A stretch of 43,487 nt of DNA. It comes from SCTG01 sp964384595 (lineage in GTDB: Bacteria > Nitrospirota > Nitrospiria > Nitrospirales > NS-4). The DNA is taken from contig CAYLLY010000012.1 of assembly GCA_964384595.1 (NCBI GenBank), positions 1 to 43,487 of the forward strand, written 5' to 3'. Position numbers and translations under genes: made by a program. Positions 23,127 to 31,341 of this stretch are shown here, piece by piece (position 1 is the first letter of the stretch; each line of letters opens with the position of its first letter). The notes beneath the pieces are model-generated. The model made no database searches. It was not told the DNA's origin and worked only from the letters and a program-made list of their open reading frames with translations.

Positions 23127-23152
23127 CGGCGGTCCTTCCGCGCGGAAACCGG
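23127..23152. repeat. 26-bp direct repeat, right copy, flanking the toxin-antitoxin module
   Basis: Matches the copy at 22394-22419 at 25 of 26 positions (CTTC in place of CTTT). The core TTCCGCGCGGAA is a perfect palindrome here. Confidence 0.85.
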
Positions 23153-23159
23153 GCAAAGG

Positions 23160-23178
23160 GTGACGGTCCCCGCGTCAC
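23160..23178. terminator. Hairpin downstream of nuoN
   Basis: GTGACG (23160-23165) and CGTCAC (23173-23178) enclose a 7-nt loop just after the nuoN stop on the minus strand, followed by a short CCCTTT stretch. Possible terminator of the nuo operon. Confidence 0.35.
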
Positions 23179-23184
23179 GTCGAT

Positions 23185-24672
23185 TTACGGCAGGAGCCCC
23201 GCGACGGCGCTGCCGCCGCCCATACTCGAGAAGATCGACGCCGCCGCGACGGAGAACTCCATAAACGGCTTCGGATAGATTCCAAGGATGAGCGTGCCCG
23301 CCAGCCCCACGTAGATCACGGCCTTGAGCGCGCCGGGGACGGGGACGGGCGTGGGATCGGCCGGCTCGTTGATGTACATCTTCTTGACGACGATGATGTA
23401 GTAATACAGCGAGATGACGATGCTGATCAGCCCGATCGTGATCAGCGTATAGAGCTCCTCCTTGATGGCCGCCGCGAACACGTAGATCTTCCCGATGAAC
23501 CCGGCCAGCGGCGGCACGCCTGCCAGCGAGAACAGGAAGACCAGCATCGCGAAGGCCAGGAACGGCGAGCGCCGGTTCAGGCCGCTGTAGTCCTCGATCT
23601 CATCGCTGTTGGAGGTCTGGCTGAAGGCGATCACGACCGCGAAGGCCCCCAGGTTGGCGAACAGATACGTCAACAGGTAGAACAGCACAGCCTCGGCCCC
23701 CATCCGGGTGCCCGCCGCCATCCCGATCAGGATGTTCCCGATCTGGGCGATGCCGGAATAGGCCAGCAACCGCTTGATGTTCTTTTGCGCGATCGCCACG
23801 ATGTTCCCGTACAGCATGGAGAGGATGGCCGTCCCGATCATCAGCCACACCCATTGCGGCTTCAGGGCGACCAGCGTGGAGAAAAAGATCCGCAGCAGGA
23901 TGGCGAAGGCGGCGCCCTTCGGGGCGATGGAGAGATACGCCGTGACCGGCGTCGGCGCGCCCTGGTAGGTGTCGGGGATCCAGGAGTGCAGCGGCACGGC
24001 CCCGATCTTGAAGCCCAGGGCCGCGAAGATCAGCAGCCAGCCCACCGCCAGCCCCGGCGTCAGGTCGGCGCCGCCCGCCGCGATGGTGGCGAAGAGGAAC
24101 GTGCCGGTCTCGCCGTAGACCAGGCTGATCCCGTAGGCCAGCAGCGCGGCGGCGAAGACCCCAAGGATGAAGAACTTGAGCCCCGCCTCGCTCGAGCGCA
24201 GGTCGTCCCGGAGATATGCCACCATGACGTAGAAGCCGAACGTACTGAACTCCAGCGTGACGAAGACGGACAGCAGGTCGTTGGCCGAGGCCATGAACAT
24301 CATCCCGAGCGCCGCCATCATCACCAGGAAATAATATTCGCTCTTGAAGAAGCGGAACCGGCCGACGTAGTCGATCGAGGCCAGGATGACGAGCATCGCC
24401 GCGCCGACGACGAAGATCTTGAAGAAGAGCGCCAGCCCGTCCAGCGCGAACATCCCCTTGAAGAGGACGCCGTGGGTCCCCCCCGCGTAGTACCCGAGGA
24501 GGAACAGCAGCGCGACCCCCATGCCGGCCACGCTGAGCCCGGCGATCGTGCGCTGGGAGAGGCGCGGCATCAGGAAGTCCACGCAGAGGACGACGCAGAT
24601 CCAGAGCGTCACCCAGAGCTCCGGGAGCATCAGGAGCAGGTCACTGAGGGACAACTGGAGGTCGAACGTCAT
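23185..24672 (-). CDS. nuoN: NADH-quinone oxidoreductase subunit N
   Basis: 495-residue antiporter-like membrane subunit of complex I with about 14 predicted helices. The TM7-8 motif with the pumping lysine is intact (GFKIGAVPLHSWIPDTYQGAPTP), and the TM5 acidic position lies in the SVFVTLEFSTFGFYVMV stretch. It is the last gene of the nuo operon and overlaps the preceding nuoM by 4 bp (ATGA). It is normal in length and conserved residues, so it is expected to be one of the proton-translocating modules of the membrane arm. Confidence 0.95.
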   Translation of the reverse strand: MTFDLQLSLSDLLLMLPELWVTLWICVVLCVDFLMPRLSQRTIAGLSVAGMGVALLFLLGYYAGGTHGVLFKGMFALDGLALFFKIFVVGAAMLVILASIDYVGRFRFFKSEYYFLVMMAALGMMFMASANDLLSVFVTLEFSTFGFYVMVAYLRDDLRSSEAGLKFFILGVFAAALLAYGISLVYGETGTFLFATIAAGGADLTPGLAVGWLLIFAALGFKIGAVPLHSWIPDTYQGAPTPVTAYLSIAPKGAAFAILLRIFFSTLVALKPQWVWLMIGTAILSMLYGNIVAIAQKNIKRLLAYSGIAQIGNILIGMAAGTRMGAEAVLFYLLTYLFANLGAFAVVIAFSQTSNSDEIEDYSGLNRRSPFLAFAMLVFLFSLAGVPPLAGFIGKIYVFAAAIKEELYTLITIGLISIVISLYYYIIVVKKMYINEPADPTPVPVPGALKAVIYVGLAGTLILGIYPKPFMEFSVAAASIFSSMGGGSAVAGLLP

Positions 24673-26264
24673 GGGGTGATCGCGCCCCCGACCTGCGTCA
24701 CCACCGGGGCGACTTCCATGATCCGCGCCAGAATCGGGTCCACGCCCGAGCGGATGACGTTGAGCATGTGCCCGGGCATGATGCCGAAGGCGACGCTGCA
24801 GCCGATCATGATCAGCAGCGGCAGGCGGTCCACCGCCCGAGCGTCATGGGCGTGGTGCCCCAGCTCGCTCAGCTGGCCGTAGAACAGGCCCCGCATCATC
24901 CGGAACAGGTACGCCATCGTGAGCACGATGCCCAGGACCGCGATGATGGTCTGGACGGGATACCGGGACCAACTCCCCAGGACAATCATCACCTCGGCCA
25001 CGAAGTTCACGGTCCCCGGCATGCCGATGGAGGCCATGCAGGCGACGAGGAAGCACCCGGCCACGAACGGCATCTTGTCGACCAGGCCCCCGAGCGAAGG
25101 GATGTCGCGCGAGTGGGTCTGGTCGTACACCCAGCCGGCCATGGCGAACAGCATCCCCGTGGCCAGGGAGTGCGCGAACATGTAGAGCACAGCCCCGGTG
25201 AGGCTGATGTAATCCAGCGCCGCCATGCCCAGGAACACGTAGCCCATGTGGCTGGAGCTGCTGTACCCGATGACGTACTTCGTGTCCCTGGCGTAGTAGG
25301 CCACGTAGCCCCCATAGAGGATGCTGAAGATGCAGAGGATGGCCGCGATCGGCATCAGGTCACGGGTGGTGTCCGGCAGGATCTGGAACCCCGTCCGGAT
25401 GATCGAGAAATGGCCGAGCTTCATCAGCACGCCGGCGTGCAGCATGCTGGTGGCCGCCGGGGCCGCGGCGTGGCCGACCGGCGACCAGGAGTGCAGCGGC
25501 CACAGGGGCGCGATCGAGGCGAACCCGAAGAAGACCAGCAGCCAGATGACCGTGGCCAGCGTGCCGTCGAAGTGGGCTTTTTCGGCCAACACCGGAATTT
25601 CGAAGGTGTTGAGGCCCGAGAACTTGTAGATCAGCAGGATGCCCATGAGGGCCACGACCGCGCCCGCGGACAGGAACAGCGTCAGCTTCATCGCGGCGTA
25701 TTCCTTGCTGTTGCGCGCGAAGTTGAGGATGAAGCCGGGCGAGTCGGGCCGCTCCCACTCTTCCGCGTCGGTCGTCTCGAGATACCCCTTCGTGTGGCTG
25801 CCCCAGATGCCCAGGAGCGGGTACATCGGGATCACGGACATCTCGTAGAAGAAGTACAGGAAGAAGAGGTCCAGCGAGACGTACACGCCGATGGTGGCGC
25901 CGGCGAGGATCAGGAGGAAGGCGTAGAACTCCTTGGTCCGGTCCTTGATGTGCCAGGAGATGAACACCCCGGCGAAGAGGAGGATGGAGGACGCGAGCAC
26001 CATCGGCACGCCGATCCCGTCCACGCCGAGATAGAACTGAATCCCCAGTTGTTCCGACCAGACGTACTTCTGCTGGAACTGATAGCCGCCCTTCTGCCAG
26101 TCGAAGGCGAAGAGCAGGATGAACGAGGCCAGGAACGACACGCCGGCAAAGAAGGCGGCGACCTGCCGGACCAGCAGGGCCTGGCGGTTGGAGATGAAGA
26201 TCAGCACCGCGGCCCCCACGAACGGCGCGAACAGGATGACGCTGAGCAGATAACTTTCGGTCAT
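24669..26264 (-). CDS. nuoM: NADH-quinone oxidoreductase subunit M, second divergent copy
   Basis: 531-residue antiporter-like subunit; it is the NuoM copy next to nuoN. The TM5 glutamate (E141, LYFFYEMSVIPMYP), TM8 lysine (K282, HAGVLMKLG) and TM12 glutamate (VNFVAEVMIVLG) are present. The TM7 lysine of the FAxKxP motif is replaced (FASIAPLWP, I251), and the usual WLPDAH after it reads WSPVGH. An enlarged loop (about 155-190) follows TM5. Two consecutive nuoM genes are known in certain complex I operons, including those of nitrite-oxidising Nitrospira, and are thought to add a fourth pumping module. Whether this copy pumps protons is open given the missing lysine. ATGA overlaps on both sides. 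Confidence 0.92.
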   Translation of the reverse strand: MTESYLLSVILFAPFVGAAVLIFISNRQALLVRQVAAFFAGVSFLASFILLFAFDWQKGGYQFQQKYVWSEQLGIQFYLGVDGIGVPMVLASSILLFAGVFISWHIKDRTKEFYAFLLILAGATIGVYVSLDLFFLYFFYEMSVIPMYPLLGIWGSHTKGYLETTDAEEWERPDSPGFILNFARNSKEYAAMKLTLFLSAGAVVALMGILLIYKFSGLNTFEIPVLAEKAHFDGTLATVIWLLVFFGFASIAPLWPLHSWSPVGHAAAPAATSMLHAGVLMKLGHFSIIRTGFQILPDTTRDLMPIAAILCIFSILYGGYVAYYARDTKYVIGYSSSSHMGYVFLGMAALDYISLTGAVLYMFAHSLATGMLFAMAGWVYDQTHSRDIPSLGGLVDKMPFVAGCFLVACMASIGMPGTVNFVAEVMIVLGSWSRYPVQTIIAVLGIVLTMAYLFRMMRGLFYGQLSELGHHAHDARAVDRLPLLIMIGCSVAFGIMPGHMLNVIRSGVDPILARIMEVAPVVTQVGGAITP

Positions 26265-27823
26265 GGGTGTTTCCCTGCCTTCACGGCCTGCATCGCCGAC
26301 CCCTGCTGCACCCGATCGGCCAGCATCTGCACGGACCCGTTGATCATGTTCAGGAACGGGGCCGGGTACAGGCCGATCCACAGCACCATCACGCACAGCG
26401 CCACGGCGATCCCCCACTCGCGGGGCCGGAGGTCGTGCAAGGGGCGTTTCGGCTCGTGCAGGACCGGGCCGAAGAAGGCCCGCTCGTAATACCAGAGGAA
26501 GTAGGCCGCCCCCAAAATCACGCCGAGCACGCCGACGGCCGCCAGCGCCCAATGGGCGCGGAACGCGCCCAGCAGGATGAGAAACTCCCCGACAAACCCG
26601 TTCGTGCCGGGCAATCCGATCGAAGCCAAGCCGAGGATCAGGACGAATGTCGCCAGCAGCGGGACAGGCCGGGCGAGCCCGCCATAGGCCGAGAGGTCCG
26701 CCGAGCCGGTCCTGGTATAGAGAAATCCCGCCATGAAAAAGAGCCCGGCCGTCGAGAACCCGAGGTTGATCATCTGCAGCAGGCTCCCCTGGAGCCCCTG
26801 GAAGTTCAGGGCGAAGAGCCCGAGCATGACGAACCCCAGGTGGCTGATGCTGGAGTACGCCAGCAGGCGGCGAAAATCCGTCTGGACGAGCGCGATCAGC
26901 GCGCCGTAGATGACCGCGACGAGGCCCAGCCCGGCCATCAGCCAGAGCCAGTCCCGGGACGCCTCCGGGAGCAGCGGGATCGTGAACCGGATGAACCCGA
27001 ACGTACCCAGCTTGACGCCGGCGAGGAGCACGCTCATCACGATCGGTCCCTCGACCAGCGCGGTCGGCAGCCAGGTGTGGAACGGAAAGACCGGCGCCTT
27101 GAAGGCGAACCCGAAGAACATCAGGAAGAAGATCAGCGCCTGCTTCTCGGGCGGCACCGGCACGTTCAGGAGATCGATAAAGTCGAAGGAGTAGAGGGGC
27201 TCCGTGCGGGACGCCACCGCTGCGGCATGGTAATTCAGGTTGAGCAGCACCATCCCGACCAGCATCAGCACCGACCCGGTCAGCGTGTAGAGGACGTACT
27301 TCAGCGCGGCGTACTGGCGATTCGGCCCCGTACCCCAGAGCTTGATCAGGAAGTAGCTCGGCACCAGCATCAGCTCCCAGAAGAAAAAGAACAGGATGAG
27401 GTCCAACGACGCGAAGACGCCCACCATGGTGCCCTCCAGGCCGAGCAGCGCCATGAGGTAGGGCTTCAGCAGATTCCGATCGGTGTCCCAGGAATAGACC
27501 ATGATCAGAAAGGTGAGAAAGGCCGTCAGCGGGATGAAGAGCACACTGATCCCGTCCACGCCGAGGTGGTAGCCGACGCCGATGGCCGGAATCCAGGCGG
27601 CGCGCTCGGCGAACTGTATCTGGGCGCTGTTCGGGGTGAAGGTCCACATCAGCAGGATGGAGATGAACAGCTCCAGCACCGCGAAGCCCATCGCCCACTT
27701 GCGGATGAAGTCTTCGTCCCGGAACATCCAGATCACCACCGCGCCGACGATCGGCAGGAAGGTGAGGATCGTGAGGATCGGAAAGCCGATCTGCTGGAGG
27801 GCGGCGACTTCGTTCAGGATCAT
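26261..27823 (-). CDS. nuoM: NADH-quinone oxidoreductase subunit M, first copy
   Basis: 520-residue antiporter-like subunit starting at ATG 27823 (ATGA overlap with nuoL). Key residues are E150 in TM5 (FFFFWELMLVP), the TM7 lysine K242 (FAFKAPVFPFHTWLP), K271 in TM8 (LLAGVKLGTFG) and the TM12 glutamate (NGFVGEFLIL). It differs from common NuoM in reading WLPTAL instead of WLPDAH and in having a TM8 region two residues shorter (LAGVKLG). It has the full set of charged channel residues, unlike the copy downstream. Together the two M copies, L and N would give four antiporter-like modules. Confidence 0.93.
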   Translation of the reverse strand: MILNEVAALQQIGFPILTILTFLPIVGAVVIWMFRDEDFIRKWAMGFAVLELFISILLMWTFTPNSAQIQFAERAAWIPAIGVGYHLGVDGISVLFIPLTAFLTFLIMVYSWDTDRNLLKPYLMALLGLEGTMVGVFASLDLILFFFFWELMLVPSYFLIKLWGTGPNRQYAALKYVLYTLTGSVLMLVGMVLLNLNYHAAAVASRTEPLYSFDFIDLLNVPVPPEKQALIFFLMFFGFAFKAPVFPFHTWLPTALVEGPIVMSVLLAGVKLGTFGFIRFTIPLLPEASRDWLWLMAGLGLVAVIYGALIALVQTDFRRLLAYSSISHLGFVMLGLFALNFQGLQGSLLQMINLGFSTAGLFFMAGFLYTRTGSADLSAYGGLARPVPLLATFVLILGLASIGLPGTNGFVGEFLILLGAFRAHWALAAVGVLGVILGAAYFLWYYERAFFGPVLHEPKRPLHDLRPREWGIAVALCVMVLWIGLYPAPFLNMINGSVQMLADRVQQGSAMQAVKAGKHP

Positions 27824-29832
27824 GACGTCCCCCCGAGCCACAGGAACAGCACGATCAGATTGACGAGGACAACGAGGCCGGCCACAAGGATCGCCGCGTA
27901 ATGGTGCACCAGGCCGGATTGCAATTGGCGTAAGATGCGCGCTCCTACATGGTTCGCATAGCCGGTCACGTTAATGACGCCGTAGATCACGTATTTCTCG
28001 AACCACGTGGAGCCGGCCGCGCTCAAGTCGGTGAAGCGCTCCACCGCGACCACCGCGCGATCCAGGCCCGCCTGGTCTGCCCGGTCGAAGCCCCGCCCGA
28101 CGACCTTGCCCGGCTCCACGAAGGCCTTGTCGTACGCCTCGTCCACCCAGTATTTGTTGAGGAGCAGCGTATAGGCGCCCTTCATCCTGTTCATGAGGAG
28201 GTCCGGCTGCTCCGGCTTGAGCTTGTAGAAATAGTGGGCCGTGAACCAGCCCGCCGCCCCGATCAGCGTCGTGACGAGCATCAGGATGATCGCCGGCAGG
28301 TGGCCTTCCTCGTGCGCGGCCTCGCCCCCCGCCCCAGCCGAATGGACGACCGGCTGCAGGAACTGGTGGAAAGCACCGTTCTCCAGCCCGCCCGGGATGA
28401 AGCCGATCCACCCGCCGACCACCGAGAGCAGGGCCAGGACCATGAGCGGATAGATCATCACCGGCGGCGATTCATGGATGTGATGCGCCACCTCGCGCGC
28501 CACGCGGGACTCGCCGTAGAACGTGACGTAGAGCAGGCGGGACATGTAGAAGGCCGTGCAGAAGGCCGCCGTCGCCCCGAGCGCCCATAGGACGTAGTGC
28601 CCGTGCGTGAACGCGTGGCCGAGGATCTCGTCCTTGCTCCACCAGCCGGCCAGGAACGGGAAGCCGGCGATAGCGGCCGTGCCGATCAGGAACACCCCGT
28701 GCGTGACCTTGATCTTGTCCCACAGGCCACCCATTTTGCGGATGTCCTGCTCACCCGACAGGGCGTGGATCACCGAGCCCGCCGACAGGAACAGGAGCGC
28801 CTTGAAGAAGGCGTGCGTCACCAGATGGAAGATCGCCGCCGCGTAGGCCCCCACGCCGCAAGCCAGAAACATGAAGCCGAGCTGGGAGACGGTGGAGTAG
28901 GCCAGGACGCGCTTGATGTCGGTCTGGACCAGGCCGATCGTCGCCGCGAAGAGCGCGGTCGCGCCTCCGATGACGCCCACCAGCAGCAACGCGTCCGGCG
29001 CGAGGTCGTAGAGCGCGTGGTTGCGGACGACCATGTACACGCCGGCGGTCACCATCGTCGCGGCATGGATCAGCGCGCTGACGGGCGTCGGGCCCTCCAT
29101 GGCGTCCGGCAGCCAGGTGTAGAGCGGCAACTGGGCCGACTTGCCAATGGCGCCGATCAGGAGACAGACGGCGATAGTGGTCGCCGTGGCCGCGTCGAGC
29201 TGCTTCGCCCGGGCGAAGACCTCGGTGTAGTCGAGTGTACCGAAATTGGCGAAGACGAGGAAGATCGCCATCAGGAAGCCCGCGTCGCCGATGCGGTTCA
29301 CCACGAAGGCCTTGGTGGCCGCCTTGGCGGCCGAAACCCGGTCGTAGTAGTAGCCGATGAGCAGGTAGGAGCACAGCCCCACCCCTTCCCAGCCGATGAA
29401 GAGGACCAGATAGTTGCTGCCCATCACCAGCAGGAGCATCGACACCATGAAGAGGTTCATGTAGGCGAAGAAGCGCGTGAACCCCTCTTCCCCGTGCATG
29501 TAGCCGACCGAATAGACGTGGATGAGGAGGCCCACGCCGGTGACGACCATCAGCATGACGCAGGTGAGCGGATCGATCAGGAACCCGAGGTTGACCGTGA
29601 GGTCCCCCCCGAAGAACCACTGATAGGCGATCACCGTGCGAGGCTCGGGGTGGCCGAGGGTCTGCCTGAACACCTCGAGCGCGCAGAGGAAGGAGAGCAG
29701 GACCGAGCCCCAGCCGATCCGGTGGGCGATCTCGTGCGAATACCGGTGCCCCGTCATGACGTTGAGGCCGTTGGCCAGCACCGCCAGGAGCGGAAACAGC
29801 GGGATGAGGATGACGATCAGATCAAAGTCCAT
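27820..29832 (-). CDS. nuoL: NADH-quinone oxidoreductase subunit L
   Basis: 670-residue distal antiporter-like subunit of complex I. Conserved blocks include WEGVGLCSYLLIGYYY (TM5 region with the key glutamate), IGKSAQLPLYTWLPDAMEGPTPVSALIHAATMVTAGVY (TM7-8 with the pumping lysine) and FFKALLFLSAGSVIHA. The C-terminal ~150 residues contain the amphipathic lateral helix region and an extra terminal helix (VAGLVVLVNLIVLFLWLG). It lies between nuoK (12 bp upstream) and the first nuoM (4-bp overlap). Confidence 0.95.
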   Translation of the reverse strand: MDFDLIVILIPLFPLLAVLANGLNVMTGHRYSHEIAHRIGWGSVLLSFLCALEVFRQTLGHPEPRTVIAYQWFFGGDLTVNLGFLIDPLTCVMLMVVTGVGLLIHVYSVGYMHGEEGFTRFFAYMNLFMVSMLLLVMGSNYLVLFIGWEGVGLCSYLLIGYYYDRVSAAKAATKAFVVNRIGDAGFLMAIFLVFANFGTLDYTEVFARAKQLDAATATTIAVCLLIGAIGKSAQLPLYTWLPDAMEGPTPVSALIHAATMVTAGVYMVVRNHALYDLAPDALLLVGVIGGATALFAATIGLVQTDIKRVLAYSTVSQLGFMFLACGVGAYAAAIFHLVTHAFFKALLFLSAGSVIHALSGEQDIRKMGGLWDKIKVTHGVFLIGTAAIAGFPFLAGWWSKDEILGHAFTHGHYVLWALGATAAFCTAFYMSRLLYVTFYGESRVAREVAHHIHESPPVMIYPLMVLALLSVVGGWIGFIPGGLENGAFHQFLQPVVHSAGAGGEAAHEEGHLPAIILMLVTTLIGAAGWFTAHYFYKLKPEQPDLLMNRMKGAYTLLLNKYWVDEAYDKAFVEPGKVVGRGFDRADQAGLDRAVVAVERFTDLSAAGSTWFEKYVIYGVINVTGYANHVGARILRQLQSGLVHHYAAILVAGLVVLVNLIVLFLWLGGTS

Positions 29833-29844
29833 CGCGCTCCGTCC

Positions 29845-30147
29845 CTACCACTTCAGCAGGTTGATCTGATCGACATTGGTGGCGATCTTGCCGCGGAACA
29901 CCACGATGATGATGGCCAGCCCCACGGCAGCCTCGCCGGCTGCGATGGCGATCACAAACAGCGTCATGATTTGTCCGGCCAGCGAGTCTAGGTGGTGGGC
30001 GAAGGCCACGAGATTGATGTTGGCGGCGTTCAGCATGATCTCGACCGACATCAGCACGATGATGAAGTTCCGCCGGATCAGGACCCCGACGAGCCCCGTC
30101 ACGAACAGGATCGCGCTCACCAGGACGTATGCAGAGACTGGAACCAT
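29845..30147 (-). CDS. nuoK: NADH-quinone oxidoreductase subunit K
   Basis: 100-residue three-helix membrane subunit (homologous to MrpC). The conserved buried glutamates are in MSVEIMLNAANINLVAF and IAAGEAAVGLAIIIVVFR. Normal length. It follows a 62-bp gap containing a pair of 7-bp tandem-repeat blocks after nuoJ, the second-widest spacing in this operon. Confidence 0.95.
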   Translation of the reverse strand: MVPVSAYVLVSAILFVTGLVGVLIRRNFIIVLMSVEIMLNAANINLVAFAHHLDSLAGQIMTLFVIAIAAGEAAVGLAIIIVVFRGKIATNVDQINLLKW

Positions 30148-30149
30148 AG

Positions 30150-30218
30150 TCGTTATCCGTTATTCGTTATTCGTTAACCGCATGGGACTTCACGATTAAC
30201 GTTTCACGTTTAACGATA
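30150..30218. repeat. Tandem 7-bp repeat pair (CGTTNNN type) between nuoJ and nuoK
   Basis: Left block of four heptads CGTTATC/CGTTATT/CGTTATT/CGTTAAC (about 30151-30178), then an inverted-type block (about 30191-30217: CACGATTAACG, TTTCACGTTTAACG). The TAA stop of nuoJ (30210-30212) is inside the right block. Related blocks are at 34068-34145, 39771-39804 and 43339-43427. Confidence 0.8.
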
Positions 30219-30731
30219 TTCCCCCTCCGACGACGACGGCGCCTTGGCCAGGACGATCGCCCCGACGATCGCGCCCAGCAGGAAGACGCCGACGATTTCA
30301 AACGGCAGCAGGTAATCGCTGAACATCACAATGCCGATCGCCATGCTGTTGCCGACCTCTTCCACGGCCTCGACCGTCGCGGGCCCCTTCGCCCCGCTGA
30401 AGCGGGAGGCGAGCAGGACCATCAGCAGTTCCACGGTCAGCGCGCCGACGCCCGTGACGTACCAGGCATGGCGGCGATGGAAGTACCGCTCCTCGCTCTT
30501 GAGGTTGAGCAGCATGAGGACGAACAGGTAGAGGATCAGGATGGCACCGGCGTAGATGATGATCTGCACCACCGCGACGAACTCGGCGTGCAGCAGGACG
30601 AAGAGTCCGGCGACGTGCCCGAGCAGCGCCAGCAGGGCGATCCCGCAGTGCACGGGATTCCTGAGCGACACCGTCAGGATTCCCGCCGCGATGCTGACCA
30701 GCGCGAAGTAGGAGAAAAAGACCGGGATCAT
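30210..30731 (-). CDS. nuoJ: NADH-quinone oxidoreductase subunit J
   Basis: 173-residue membrane subunit with five predicted helices. The conserved YAGAILILYLFVLMLLNL (TM3, with the pi-bulge region) and the N-terminal NPVHCGIALLALLGHVAGLFVLLHAEFVAVVQIIIYAGA are clear. A longer polar loop (RYFHRRHAWYV) follows TM3. The last codons (..GEYR, stop) are read from the adjoining 7-bp repeat, so the C-terminus has been remodelled by the repeat. It starts 2 bp after nuoI. Confidence 0.94.
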   Translation of the reverse strand: MIPVFFSYFALVSIAAGILTVSLRNPVHCGIALLALLGHVAGLFVLLHAEFVAVVQIIIYAGAILILYLFVLMLLNLKSEERYFHRRHAWYVTGVGALTVELLMVLLASRFSGAKGPATVEAVEEVGNSMAIGIVMFSDYLLPFEIVGVFLLGAIVGAIVLAKAPSSSEGEYR

Positions 30732-30733
30732 GC

Positions 30734-31324
30734 TCAGGAGTCGTGGGGTGGCGTCAAGGCTGCGACCTGGTGCGGAAACTTATATCGGTAGTCGCGGCTG
30801 TCCGCGTCGTTCTTCTCCTGATTGTGAGCGTAGAGGTACCGCTTGGCGTCCTCGATGTGCTGCTCGCCGACCTCGTACAGGCGCTTCTTGTCGAAGATCA
30901 GCTGGCGCTTGTCGGCGGTGGAGTATTCGTACATCTTGGTCATCGCCAGGGCGTTGACCGGGCAAGCCTCCACGCAATAGCCGCAGAAGACGCACTTGGT
31001 AATGTCGATGTAGAACTCGGTCGCGTACCGGGACAGCGGGCGGTCCGGGTTTTCGGCGCTCACGACCTTGATGCAGCGGGACGGGCAGGCCGCCTCGCAG
31101 AGGTCGCAGCCCACGCACCGCTCGGCGCCGTCGTCGTAGCGGAGCAGCCCCAGCGCGCCCCGGTGGGCGTCCGGGATCGTCCGTTTTTCCCGCGGGTACT
31201 GGAAGGTCACGGGCTTCACGAACATGTGCTTGAGCACGACCCGCATCGCCGTCCGGATCTCGGAGAAGGACAGGGCGTCCCAGACTTCCCGCAGCAGGCT
31301 TTTTCCCTGGGTTCTCGGATTCAT
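30734..31324 (-). CDS. nuoI: NADH-quinone oxidoreductase subunit I (2x[4Fe-4S] ferredoxin-like)
   Basis: 196-residue peripheral-arm subunit carrying clusters N6a and N6b. Both CxxCxxCxxxCP motifs are intact: CVGCDLCEAACPSRCI and CVFCGYCVEACPVNAL. It passes electrons from NuoG toward N2 in NuoB. It starts 17 bp after nuoG. In the usual gene order nuoH lies between G and I, but there is no room for it here. Confidence 0.95.
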   Translation of the reverse strand: MNPRTQGKSLLREVWDALSFSEIRTAMRVVLKHMFVKPVTFQYPREKRTIPDAHRGALGLLRYDDGAERCVGCDLCEAACPSRCIKVVSAENPDRPLSRYATEFYIDITKCVFCGYCVEACPVNALAMTKMYEYSTADKRQLIFDKKRLYEVGEQHIEDAKRYLYAHNQEKNDADSRDYRYKFPHQVAALTPPHDS

Positions 31325-31341
31325 TGCCAGCTCCTCTCCGA

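Noticed and set aside
24669..27698. A single 1009-codon open frame covering nuoM copy 2 and much of copy 1
   Set aside because: Only the part from ATG 26264 matches NuoM; the upstream part is a low-complexity Gly/Arg-rich frame opposite in phase to the first nuoM, a shadow caused by high G+C.
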